From: UBA11663 sp049616325
GTDB lineage: Bacteria; Bacteroidota; Bacteroidia; Flavobacteriales_D; Sanyastnellaceae
DNA: 64,000 nucleotides
Assembly (NCBI GenBank): GCA_049616325.1
Contig: JBMZHG010000001.1
Location: forward strand, 156,706 to 220,705
Direction of reading: 5' to 3'
The notes beneath the pieces are model-generated. The model saw only the letters and a program-made list of their open reading frames with translations, was not told the origin of the DNA and searched no databases. Of this stretch, positions 43,450 through 51,627 are shown in pieces. Both the position numbers and the translations under genes were made by a program. Every line of letters begins with the position of its first letter. Position 1 is the stretch's first letter.

Positions 43450-44484
43450 TCAGGCGTCAAACAAGTCTCCTGAGCCTGCCGACGGCGTCCGACCCAAATG
43501 CGCGTACGCCGCAGCCGTTGCCTGACGTCCTCTGGGCGTGCGCACCAACAACCCCTCCTGGATGAGGTAAGGCTCGTACACTTCTTCCAAGGTGCCTGCG
43601 TTTTCGCCAATGGCCGTGGCGAGCGTACCCGCCCCCACGGGGCCACCCTTGAATTTGTCGATAATGGCGGTCAAAATGCGGTTGTCCATCTCGTCCAACC
43701 CCATCTTGTCCACCTGCAGCGCGTCCAACGCGTAGGCCGTCACCTCGGGGTCAATGCGTCCCGAGCCCTTCACTTGCGCAAAGTCTCGCACACGGCGTAG
43801 AAGCGCGTTGCTGATTCGCGGCGTGCCTCGACTACGCGAAGCAATTTCGTAAGACGCTGCGCCGTCAATTTCAATGTCGAGGATTCCTGCGGACCGCTCT
43901 ACGATGTCGGTCAGGGTCTTCGCGTCGTAATACTGCAACCTCAGGTTGATCCCAAACCGTGCCCGCAATGGCGCCGTAAGCAACCCCGACCGCGTCGTGG
44001 CCCCCACCAAGGTGAAGGGGTTGAGGTCGATTTGAACCGTCCGGGCGTTGGGGCCTGTGTCAATCACAAGGTCAATCCGATAATCCTCCATGGCGCTGTA
44101 GAGGTATTCCTCCACCACAGGGGACAGCCGATGAATTTCGTCGATGAACAGCACGTCGTTGGGCTCCAGACTCGTCAACAAACCCGCCAGATCTCCTGGT
44201 TTGTCCAGAACAGGACCCGACGTCGTGCGAATGGCCACCCCCATTTCGTTGGCCACGATGTTGGCCAGGGTGGTCTTCCCAAGTCCCGGAGGGCCGTGCA
44301 ACAGGACGTGATCCAACGCTTCAGCACGCTGCCGCGCCGCGAGTACGAACACCTGAAGGTTGTCCATGGCGGCACGCTGGCCCGTGAAGTCTTCGAAACG
44401 CGCTGGCCGCAGGACACGGTCCAAATCCCCGTCCGAAGCCTGCTCCGCCTCTCCCCTTACGTCAAAATCATCGTCCTGTAGCAT
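43450..44484 (-). CDS. ruvB: Holliday junction branch migration helicase RuvB
   Basis: RuvB is the hexameric AAA+ motor that migrates Holliday junctions with RuvA. The 344-residue protein has Walker A GPPGLGKT (residues 64-71), Walker B VLFIDEIHRL and sensor-1 region LVGATTRSGLLTAPLRARFG. The C-terminal winged-helix domain has YLIQEGLLVRTPRGR. I chose MLQDDDFDVR at 44484: a TAACTTGG box lies five bases upstream, while the upstream start at 44511 sits beside the coxA terminator. Confidence 0.96.
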   Translation of the reverse strand: MLQDDDFDVRGEAEQASDGDLDRVLRPARFEDFTGQRAAMDNLQVFVLAARQRAEALDHVLLHGPPGLGKTTLANIVANEMGVAIRTTSGPVLDKPGDLAGLLTSLEPNDVLFIDEIHRLSPVVEEYLYSAMEDYRIDLVIDTGPNARTVQIDLNPFTLVGATTRSGLLTAPLRARFGINLRLQYYDAKTLTDIVERSAGILDIEIDGAASYEIASRSRGTPRISNALLRRVRDFAQVKGSGRIDPEVTAYALDALQVDKMGLDEMDNRILTAIIDKFKGGPVGAGTLATAIGENAGTLEEVYEPYLIQEGLLVRTPRGRQATAAAYAHLGRTPSAGSGDLFDA

Positions 44485-44489
44485 CACAG

Positions 44490-44497
44490 CCAAGTTA
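44490..44497 (-). promoter_or_regulatory. -7-like box TAACTTGG, five bases before the ruvB ATG
   Basis: One mismatch to TAnnTTTG on the minus strand, located between the coxA terminator and the ruvB start. Confidence 0.4.
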
Positions 44498-44513
44498 CCA
44501 CGTACGGACATGA

Positions 44514-44541
44514 AAAAGCCCCCACCGAAGTGAGGGCTTTT
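44514..44541 (-). terminator. Intrinsic terminator of the act-cox operon, UUCG tetraloop
   Basis: Read leftward, AAAAGCCCTCAC and GTGGGGGCTTTT form a 12-bp stem with one G-U pair closed by a C(UUCG)G tetraloop, ending in T5. It lies 43 bases after the coxA stop and would release the alternative complex III/oxidase transcript before ruvB. Confidence 0.88.
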
Positions 44542-44583
44542 CCCACGGGCCATTCACAGGCCGCATGAAGTCGTTTCCAGGAA

Positions 44584-46338
44584 TCAGTGCGCCGTTTCTC
44601 CAGCCTTCAAGGGAACCGTCTGTGGCACGAAGTCCTCTTCGAAATCCGGGTTGCTGTAATCGTACGCCCAACGGTGCACTTCAGGCAAGGCTCCGGGCCA
44701 GTTTCCGTGGATGTGTTCGACCGGAGTCGTCCATTCCAATGTGTTTCCTTTCCAAGGGTTCTCCGCAGCCACTTGACCTCGGAAAATGCTGTAGAAGAAA
44801 TTCCACAGGAACGGCAACTGTCCCACGGCTCCGATGATGGCAAACGTCGAAATGATGGGTTGAAGATCCAACACAAAGTCGAGGAATTCGAAGTTGCTGT
44901 AATCGTAGTAACGACGCGGTGCCCCTGCGAGGCCCACAAAGTGCATCGGGAAGAACACGCCGTAGCCTGCCACCAACGTTGTCCAGAAGTGCACGAAGCC
45001 CAACTTGGTGTTCATCATCCGACCAAACATCTTGGGAAACCAGTGGTACACCCCGGCCAACATGCCGAAGATGGCACTCATTCCCATCACGATGTGGAAG
45101 TGCGCCACCACGAAGTACGTGTCGTGCACGTTCACGTCAAGCGCAGAGTCTGCCAAGATGATGCCCGTCAAACCACCCGTCACGAACGTGCTGACCAAAC
45201 CGATGCTGAAGAGCATGGCGGGCGTGAAACGCAGGTTGCCCTGCCACAACGTCGTAATGTAGTTGAAGGCCTTGACCGCGGAAGGGATGGCAATCAAGAG
45301 CGTCGTAAACACGAAGACCGAACCCAAGAAGGGGTTCATGCCTGTCACGAACATGTGGTGCCCCCACACAATGAAGCTCAGGAAACCAATGCCGAGAATC
45401 GATCCCACCATGGCCTTGTAACCGAAGATCGGTTTGCGCGAGTTGGTCGCAATGATTTCAGAACTGATGCCCAAGGCGGGCAACAACACGATGTACACTT
45501 CGGGGTGACCCAAGAACCAAAACAGGTGCTGATACAAAATCGGGCTGCCTCCAGTCACGTCCAACGCCTCACCGCCAATGAAGATGTCGCTCAAGTAGAA
45601 CGCCGTTCCCATGGAACGATCCATGAGAAGCAACACCACAGCAGACACCAACACAGGGAAGGACAACACGCCCAAAATCGCCGTCACCATGAAGGCCCAA
45701 ATCGTCAAGGGCAAACGCGTCATGCTCATGCCTTTGGTGCGAAGGTTGATCACGGTCACGATGTAGTTCAATCCGCCGAGCAACGAGCTCACCACGAACA
45801 AGGTCATGGAAATCAACCACAGCGTCATGCCCATGCCCGAGCCAGGCATCGCCTGAGGCAACGCACTCAACGGCGGGTAGACTGTCCATCCGCCCGACGC
45901 CGCTCCGCCCTCCACAAAGAGGGAGAAGATCATGATGACGCTGGAAACAGCGAAGAACCAGTAACTCAACATGTTCAGGAAGCCTGATGCCATGTCACGA
46001 GCCCCAATTTGGAGTGGAATAAGCAAATTGGAGAACGTTCCTGACAAACCGCCCGTCAACACAAAGAAGACCATGATGGTTCCGTGAATCGTCACCAAGG
46101 CGAGGTAAGCGTTTCGGTCGAGAACACCTCCAGGAGCCCACTTGCCGAGGAACGTTTCCAGGATGGCGAAGCTTTCACCCGGCCAGCCCAATTGCAGGCG
46201 GAAGAAAACCGACAGCATCACTGCGATGATGCCCATAAACACTGCAGTCATCAAGAACTGCTTGGAGATCATCTTGTGATCCTGCGAGAAGATGTACTTC
46301 GAAACGAAGCTCTCTTCGTGATGTGCGTGTCCTGCCAT
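44584..46338 (-). CDS. coxA: Cytochrome c oxidase subunit I
   Basis: Subunit I of an aa3-type heme-copper oxidase reduces oxygen and pumps protons in the inner membrane. The 584-residue protein has about 12 helices. HPEVYI holds the histidine-tyrosine crosslink pair and the CuB site continues in WGHHMF. IPSAVKAFNY contains the K-channel lysine, and VAHFHIVMGM holds the heme ligands. It follows coxB and the act genes, as in organisms where alternative complex III hands electrons straight to the oxidase. Confidence 0.96.
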   Translation of the reverse strand: MAGHAHHEESFVSKYIFSQDHKMISKQFLMTAVFMGIIAVMLSVFFRLQLGWPGESFAILETFLGKWAPGGVLDRNAYLALVTIHGTIMVFFVLTGGLSGTFSNLLIPLQIGARDMASGFLNMLSYWFFAVSSVIMIFSLFVEGGAASGGWTVYPPLSALPQAMPGSGMGMTLWLISMTLFVVSSLLGGLNYIVTVINLRTKGMSMTRLPLTIWAFMVTAILGVLSFPVLVSAVVLLLMDRSMGTAFYLSDIFIGGEALDVTGGSPILYQHLFWFLGHPEVYIVLLPALGISSEIIATNSRKPIFGYKAMVGSILGIGFLSFIVWGHHMFVTGMNPFLGSVFVFTTLLIAIPSAVKAFNYITTLWQGNLRFTPAMLFSIGLVSTFVTGGLTGIILADSALDVNVHDTYFVVAHFHIVMGMSAIFGMLAGVYHWFPKMFGRMMNTKLGFVHFWTTLVAGYGVFFPMHFVGLAGAPRRYYDYSNFEFLDFVLDLQPIISTFAIIGAVGQLPFLWNFFYSIFRGQVAAENPWKGNTLEWTTPVEHIHGNWPGALPEVHRWAYDYSNPDFEEDFVPQTVPLKAGETAH

Positions 46339-46340
46339 GA

Positions 46341-47750
46341 TCAGAGGGTTGCAGATTCGTTGTTTGCGTTGCCAGCCGCCTCGGCACGAGCGTCGGTTTC
46401 AACCGCCTCTTCCTTGTCAGCCAAAAATTCTTCCTGTGACTCGAGCCAAGCATTGTACTGCTCTTCGCTCTCCACCACCACTTTCATCTGCATGTTGAAG
46501 TGCGCAGCACCGCACACCTTGTTGCAAAGAAGTACGTAATCAAAATCGGGGTCATTCAGCACCGTACGCATGCTGTCGGTGGTGATCGTAGGCGTCATCT
46601 TGAAACGCGTCGGCACGCCTGGCACCGTGTTCATTTGAGCACGGAAGTGAGGCATGTAGGCGCTGTGAATGACATCACGTGAGCGGAACACAAATTCCAC
46701 TTCGCGTCCCACGGGCAAGTGGAACTCGCCTTTCATGATTTTGTCGTCAGCACCGGCTTCCCATGCAGCCACTCCTCCTTCGTAATCAAAGGGCTTGACT
46801 TCCATGATTCGCTGGCGGTGACGCTTCAAGCGGTGCGCCTTGTCTTCCTTGGCTTCCTGTGCCGCCTCAGAAAGCACCACCACGTCGCTTCCCTCGAGCA
46901 TGTGTTCGAGTTCGTGCAACCGTGCCTCCAGCATGGCCTTGCGCTCGGCCGAAATCCCGTGGTGATCGTCGCCGTGGTCACCGTGATCGCCGTGACCGTG
47001 GCCGTGGTGGTCGTCGGAATGCAATTCCGCATCGACCTCTGCAATTTGTGCGAGGAGGTGTCCACGTTCGTGAGCGAGTTCCGATTCGAGGGCGTCGATT
47101 TGGCCTTCGATTTCGGCCAGGGCATCGGCCACTCCATCAGCCGTCACAATCCCAAGAGGGTTGGTGGGGGTGATGAGGTTGTAGTTCGCCAAACCGAATT
47201 CGCCGTCCGCACCGGCGTAGCGCGCGGTCCAGTCAAATTGCTTGGAGTAAAGTTCCACGCGCAGGGCGTTTTCTGCAGGTTCGCCTGTCATGTCGTTCCA
47301 CGTCCGCAGGCCGTAAATGATGATTACCGCCAACACGATGGAGGGAATGACCGTCCAAATCAACTCAAGACGGTTGTCGTGTGCGAAGAAGCGCGCCTTG
47401 CGGCTGGGGTCTTGGCGGTACTTGTTCGCGAACACAAAAAGCGCTGTATTCACGAGGAAAAATACCGCGATGATGATGTACATGTTGAAGTTCATCAACG
47501 TGTCGTACGATTCACCGTGCGCCGAAGCCGCGGGAGGGTTGTAGTCCCCGTAGCGGACGATTAACCAAACGAACGACGCGTAGAAGGCCACCATGAAGGC
47601 AATCCAAAGGCTTCCATTCAGGCGCGTGTCGGCAGCACTGATTTCCTCTTCCTTTTTGTTGCGGATGAGGGACGTCAACTGACCAACTTTGGCCAACTGC
47701 GCAAGAGCAATGACTCCTGCGATGACGACAAGTAGCGTGATGAGTTTCAT
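46341..47750 (-). CDS. coxB: Cytochrome c oxidase subunit II with a His-rich insert
   Basis: Subunit II receives electrons at the CuA centre. The 469-residue protein has two or three N-terminal helices and a cupredoxin domain whose CuA ligands include C409, C413, H417 and M420 in CNKVCGAAHFNM. Between the membrane part and the CuA core is a long coiled-coil insert (about residues 205-305). Its middle, residues 245-265, is rich in His and Asp (DDHHGHGHGDHGDHGDDHHG). Coiled-coil inserts occur in Bacteroidota subunit II; the His cluster is unusual. No heme-binding C-terminal domain is present. Confidence 0.94.
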   Translation of the reverse strand: MKLITLLVVIAGVIALAQLAKVGQLTSLIRNKKEEEISAADTRLNGSLWIAFMVAFYASFVWLIVRYGDYNPPAASAHGESYDTLMNFNMYIIIAVFFLVNTALFVFANKYRQDPSRKARFFAHDNRLELIWTVIPSIVLAVIIIYGLRTWNDMTGEPAENALRVELYSKQFDWTARYAGADGEFGLANYNLITPTNPLGIVTADGVADALAEIEGQIDALESELAHERGHLLAQIAEVDAELHSDDHHGHGHGDHGDHGDDHHGISAERKAMLEARLHELEHMLEGSDVVVLSEAAQEAKEDKAHRLKRHRQRIMEVKPFDYEGGVAAWEAGADDKIMKGEFHLPVGREVEFVFRSRDVIHSAYMPHFRAQMNTVPGVPTRFKMTPTITTDSMRTVLNDPDFDYVLLCNKVCGAAHFNMQMKVVVESEEQYNAWLESQEEFLADKEEAVETDARAEAAGNANNESATL

Positions 47751-47770
47751 GAGATTCGTCCGTTGTCAGA

Positions 47771-49027
47771 TCAATAGTGGAGTTCCATGCTTTCCTGCAA
47801 CATGGGGTGGTTCTTGCTGATGAGCGGAGCCTTTGCCAAGGTGGCAAACGTCCGGTTCATGAAGAGCCCCAAGAAGCCGAGGAACAATCCAATTTCAAAG
47901 AAACCAAAGTGGTTGTGATCGAACATCGTTCCTGGAACGATGAGCAAGTACACGTCCACAAAGTGTGCAACGAAGATGAGCAAGCCGACAGGCACCACGA
48001 ACCGTGGGTTGCGCTTGGCATCTCGTGCAATCAATACGTAGAAAGGAACCGCGAAGTTGATGAAGAACATCACCATGAACGGAACCTGGTAGTCGCCCAA
48101 GATTCGGCTCATGTAATACGTCACCTCTTCCGGGATGTTCGAGTACCAGATGAGCAAGAATTGGCTCACCCACAAGTAGCTCCACAACATGGAAATGGCG
48201 AACATCCACTTGCCCAAATCGTGCATGTGGCTTTCGTTGACTTCTTGGAAATACCCTTTGCTGCGCAGCCAAATCATGGACAGGTTGGTGAAAATCATGA
48301 AGCTCACCCACATGCCACTGAAGACGTACCAACCGAAAAGCGTGCTGAACCAGTGCGTGTCAATGGACATGATCCAGTCCCAAGCCAAGGTCGAGCTGAA
48401 CACCGCAAAGAAGACCAAGAACAACGCACCGCGGCGGTACTGCTTGTAATGGAGGTCCAAATTGGGCGCTTCATCTTCCTTCAACGACCACGTGCGGAAC
48501 AAGCGTGCGAAGATCAGGAACGTCGCGAGGTACGCGATCGTGCGAAGCCAGAAGAACGCGTCGGCGAAGTACGCCGCCTTGCCCGCAATCACGTGATCGT
48601 AATTGGGGTTCAGCACGGCACCCTCCACCATCTCATCCACGTAATCGACGTGGTCTCCGTGGTCCACCATGTACTCGTGGTACAAGGTGTGGTCCATCCA
48701 ATGGTAGAGGTGGTGAGCGTGGAACTTGCCCGCGACAAGTACGATGACAATCACCGCAGCTCCCCATGGCAAGAAGCCCCAAAGCGCTTCGAACCAACGC
48801 TTGAGCACCGCAGACCATCCGCTTTCGGTGGCGTATTGCAAGGCGTAGAAAAACAGCGCAGCCAAGGCCAAGCTGAAGTAGAAGAACCCGTTGATCAACA
48901 GGTTGGCCCACCAACGCTGGTGGTGATCGCTGTGGTCCGTGAGGAAGCCCCCCACAAGGGCGATGACCCCGATGGCCATCAAGACCTGAGTCACGAGCTT
49001 AAGACGTCCTTCAAACTTGAATTCCAT
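47771..49027 (-). CDS. actF: Alternative complex III subunit ActF (quinol:cytochrome c oxidoreductase)
   Basis: ActF is a polytopic subunit of alternative complex III, which oxidises menaquinol and reduces cytochrome c or the oxidase. The 418-residue protein has about ten helices and a His-rich loop (KFHAHHLYHWMDHTLYHEYMVD, in part). DWIMSIDTHWFSTLFGWYVFSG is a conserved ActC/ActF-like stretch. It is sixth in the actA-F order and is followed by coxB after 20 bases. Confidence 0.92.
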   Translation of the reverse strand: MEFKFEGRLKLVTQVLMAIGVIALVGGFLTDHSDHHQRWWANLLINGFFYFSLALAALFFYALQYATESGWSAVLKRWFEALWGFLPWGAAVIVIVLVAGKFHAHHLYHWMDHTLYHEYMVDHGDHVDYVDEMVEGAVLNPNYDHVIAGKAAYFADAFFWLRTIAYLATFLIFARLFRTWSLKEDEAPNLDLHYKQYRRGALFLVFFAVFSSTLAWDWIMSIDTHWFSTLFGWYVFSGMWVSFMIFTNLSMIWLRSKGYFQEVNESHMHDLGKWMFAISMLWSYLWVSQFLLIWYSNIPEEVTYYMSRILGDYQVPFMVMFFINFAVPFYVLIARDAKRNPRFVVPVGLLIFVAHFVDVYLLIVPGTMFDHNHFGFFEIGLFLGFLGLFMNRTFATLAKAPLISKNHPMLQESMELHY

Positions 49028-49029
49028 GA

Positions 49030-49713
49030 TCAGTTGTTCATTGCCATGGCGCCCTCAGCCGCCGGTTCAACCACGTTTCCTGCTTCGTCAAACTCGGGCA
49101 TCTCGCCTCCGTTTTGGAGCACCTTGATGTATTCGATGACCAACCAACGGTCCTTTTGGGACAGTTGGGAAGCGTGCGAGCCCATGAGGCCTTTGCCGTA
49201 GGTCAACGTGTGGTACATCTTGCCCACGGGCAAATCCTTCAACTTGTCTGCGTAGGAAGGAATGCCTGCGATGTGACCGTTCTTGGACAACGCGCCGTCT
49301 CCCTTGCCTTCCGCACCGTGGCATTGGGTGCACATTTTCTCGTAAATCTCCATGCCCGCCTCAATGTGCGCCTTAGACGCACTCAAAGGGCTCACGAGTT
49401 CCGCACCGGCCGCCTCATATCCTTCGGGGGTGTTGGGGAACGCGTAAGGAAGTCCAAACGCCTTGTTCTCTCCCACAAAAGGAATGGTGCCCGCCACCGG
49501 AACGCGGGCGCTCGGTGTGTTGCGTTGCGCAGACGCAACGTCCTCGGTCACGTAGTAAGGGTCCATGCCGTAGTCGACATACGCTTCCACTGCAGGTGAG
49601 CGGTACATGTCGGGCATGTATTCAAGTCCCGGACTGTTTGGGTCCGTGACGCACCCCGTCAACACCGCCATTGCAGCGGCCACTGGGGCAACAAGGTTCC
49701 AACGCTTTGACAT
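49030..49713 (-). CDS. actE: Alternative complex III subunit ActE, monoheme cytochrome c lipoprotein
   Basis: This 227-residue protein has a lipoprotein signal (AVLTGC, lipid on C21) and a single heme site C128-TQ-C131-H132. A distal methionine candidate follows in YGKGLMGSHASQL. ActE is the peripheral cytochrome of alternative complex III. The ATG lies three bases after the actD stop. Confidence 0.92.
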   Translation of the reverse strand: MSKRWNLVAPVAAAMAVLTGCVTDPNSPGLEYMPDMYRSPAVEAYVDYGMDPYYVTEDVASAQRNTPSARVPVAGTIPFVGENKAFGLPYAFPNTPEGYEAAGAELVSPLSASKAHIEAGMEIYEKMCTQCHGAEGKGDGALSKNGHIAGIPSYADKLKDLPVGKMYHTLTYGKGLMGSHASQLSQKDRWLVIEYIKVLQNGGEMPEFDEAGNVVEPAAEGAMAMNN

Positions 49714-49716
49714 GGC

Positions 49717-50244
49717 TTAGGCGTCTTTGATGCTGAGTTCAAGCAAGTCCGTGGCGCGAATCGCAGCTTCGAGTTCGTCCGCAGACATGCTGTTGTTGTC
49801 GGTCGTGATTTCGACCACGAATTTGTCGTCCGTGGTGCGCGGGTCGGGGTTGGTCGCAGGCATGCCCGGCAAGGTCCCGTTCCGGAGGAGGTACGTGATG
49901 GCCATGCCATGAGCACCGCACAACACCGAAAATTCGAAAGTCACAGGAATGAAGGCGGTGATGTTCTCGATCAACGAGAAGCTCGGCTTACCTCCAATGT
50001 TCATGGGCCAATCGTTGATCATGAAGTACCACATGCCGAGCAACGCCAAAGACGTCCCGGTCATGGCATACATGAACGAAGCAATGGCCAAGCGTGTGCG
50101 CTTGATTCCAATGACGGGATCGATCCCGTGAATGGGGAACGGAGAATACACATCCTTGACGCGGATGCCCTGACCCACCAAAGACTTGGCCGCAACCATC
50201 ACCTTGGCGTCGTCGTCGTACATGACGTGGAAGATCTTGCTCAT
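49717..50244 (-). CDS. actD: Alternative complex III subunit ActD (DUF3341)
   Basis: This 175-residue protein has two central transmembrane helices (RLAIASFMYAMTGTSLALLG and FEFSVLCGAHGMAITYLL) flanked by soluble parts. The N-terminal pattern GIRVKDVYSPFPIHGIDPVIG is the DUF3341 signature. It is the membrane-attached small subunit of alternative complex III. Its start overlaps the actC stop (ATGA-type overlap, 50241-50244). Confidence 0.92.
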   Translation of the reverse strand: MSKIFHVMYDDDAKVMVAAKSLVGQGIRVKDVYSPFPIHGIDPVIGIKRTRLAIASFMYAMTGTSLALLGMWYFMINDWPMNIGGKPSFSLIENITAFIPVTFEFSVLCGAHGMAITYLLRNGTLPGMPATNPDPRTTDDKFVVEITTDNNSMSADELEAAIRATDLLELSIKDA

Positions 50245-51617
50245 TTGGCCTGCTCGTTTTTGTAAGACTCACCGCTCGACTTCAAAATGGTCTTGAGCTC
50301 GTTCAATGCCAGCACAGGGAAAAAGCGTGCAAATGCAAGGAACAGTGTCAAGAAGATGCCGATGGTGCCAATGAAAATGCCGATGTCAATGCTTGTCGCG
50401 TGGAATTCCCCCCAACTTGACGGGAGGTAGTCGCGGTGGAGCGACGTCACGATGATTACGTAGCGCTCGAACCACATGCCGATGTTCACCACGATGGAGA
50501 GGGCGAACGTGGCCACCAAGCTGCGACGGATCTTCTTGAACCAAAACAACTGAGGACTGATCACGTTGCACGTCATCATGATCCAGTACGCCCAGCTGTA
50601 GGGACCGCTGAATCGGTTGATGAAGGCGTAGCTCTCGTACTCCACACCGCTGTACCACGAGATGAACAGCTCGGTCAAGTACGCGACACCCACAATGGAG
50701 CCCGTCACAATGATGACGATGTTCATGTACTCGACGTGCTTGACGTGGATGTAGTTCTCAAGCTTCATGCCTTTGCGCATGATGAGGAGCAACGTCTGCA
50801 CCATGGCAAAACCCGAGAAGACCGCCCCTGACACGAAGTACGGCGGGAAGATGGTCGTGTGCCATCCAGGAATCACGGACGTCGCGAAGTCCATCGAAAC
50901 GATTGAGTGAACCGAGAACACAAGCGGAGTTGCGATGCCTGCGAGCACCAAGCTGACCTCTTCAAAGCGCGTCCAGTTCTTGGCCCGGCCGCTCCAACCG
51001 AAGCTTAGGATGCTGTAGATCTTCTTGGGGAGGGGTTTAGTCATCCGGTCGCGAATGGTCGCGAAATCCGGAATCAAGCCGATGTACCAAAACACGAGCG
51101 AGACTGAGAAGTACGTCGAGATGGCGAATACGTCCCACAAGAGCGGGCTGTTGAAGTTCACCCACAACGACCCAAACTGGTTGGGCAGTGGCAACACCCA
51201 ATAGCTCACCCAAATCCGTCCCATGTGGATGCCGGGGAAGACCGCGGCCATGATGACGGCGAAGATGGTCATGGCTTCGGCAGAGCGGTTGATGGCCATC
51301 CGCCACTTTTGGCGGAAGAGCAGGAGCACCGCTGAAATCAGCGTTCCCGCGTGACCGATTCCGACCCACCACACGAAGTTGGTGATGTCCCAGGCCCAGT
51401 CGACCGTCTTGTTCAATCCCCACGTTCCGATTCCCGTTCCGAGGAGGTACAGGATGCACCCCACGCCGTAAAGCGCGATGAGGCTCGAAATCGTGATCAT
51501 GATTTTCCATCCCAAGGGGGCTGGACCCATGATCGGTCCCACAACGTCATCGGTGATGTCCTTGTAGGTCTTGTGCCCCAGAATCAGGGGTTCGCGAATG
51601 GCTGCTTCTCTCTGCAT
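50241..51617 (-). CDS. actC: Alternative complex III subunit ActC (NrfD/PsrC quinol-binding)
   Basis: This 458-residue membrane protein has about ten helices and belongs to the NrfD/PsrC family, which contains the quinol site in alternative complex III. Conserved blocks include WWVGIGHAGTLISAVLLLFRQKW, FPGIHMGRIWVSYW and SIVSMDFATSVIPGWHTTIFPPYFV, each typical of ActC. It follows actB by ten bases. Confidence 0.94.
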   Translation of the reverse strand: MQREAAIREPLILGHKTYKDITDDVVGPIMGPAPLGWKIMITISSLIALYGVGCILYLLGTGIGTWGLNKTVDWAWDITNFVWWVGIGHAGTLISAVLLLFRQKWRMAINRSAEAMTIFAVIMAAVFPGIHMGRIWVSYWVLPLPNQFGSLWVNFNSPLLWDVFAISTYFSVSLVFWYIGLIPDFATIRDRMTKPLPKKIYSILSFGWSGRAKNWTRFEEVSLVLAGIATPLVFSVHSIVSMDFATSVIPGWHTTIFPPYFVSGAVFSGFAMVQTLLLIMRKGMKLENYIHVKHVEYMNIVIIVTGSIVGVAYLTELFISWYSGVEYESYAFINRFSGPYSWAYWIMMTCNVISPQLFWFKKIRRSLVATFALSIVVNIGMWFERYVIIVTSLHRDYLPSSWGEFHATSIDIGIFIGTIGIFLTLFLAFARFFPVLALNELKTILKSSGESYKNEQAK

Positions 51618-51627
51618 GACGAGGGGA

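Noticed and set aside
44587..45987. Plus-strand ORF of 466 codons opposite coxA
   Set aside because: Translation is rich in His, Arg and Gln with no structure; subunit I on the other strand is certain.
47777..49201. Plus-strand ORF of 474 codons opposite actF and actE
   Set aside because: Antisense shadow spanning two real genes and their junction.
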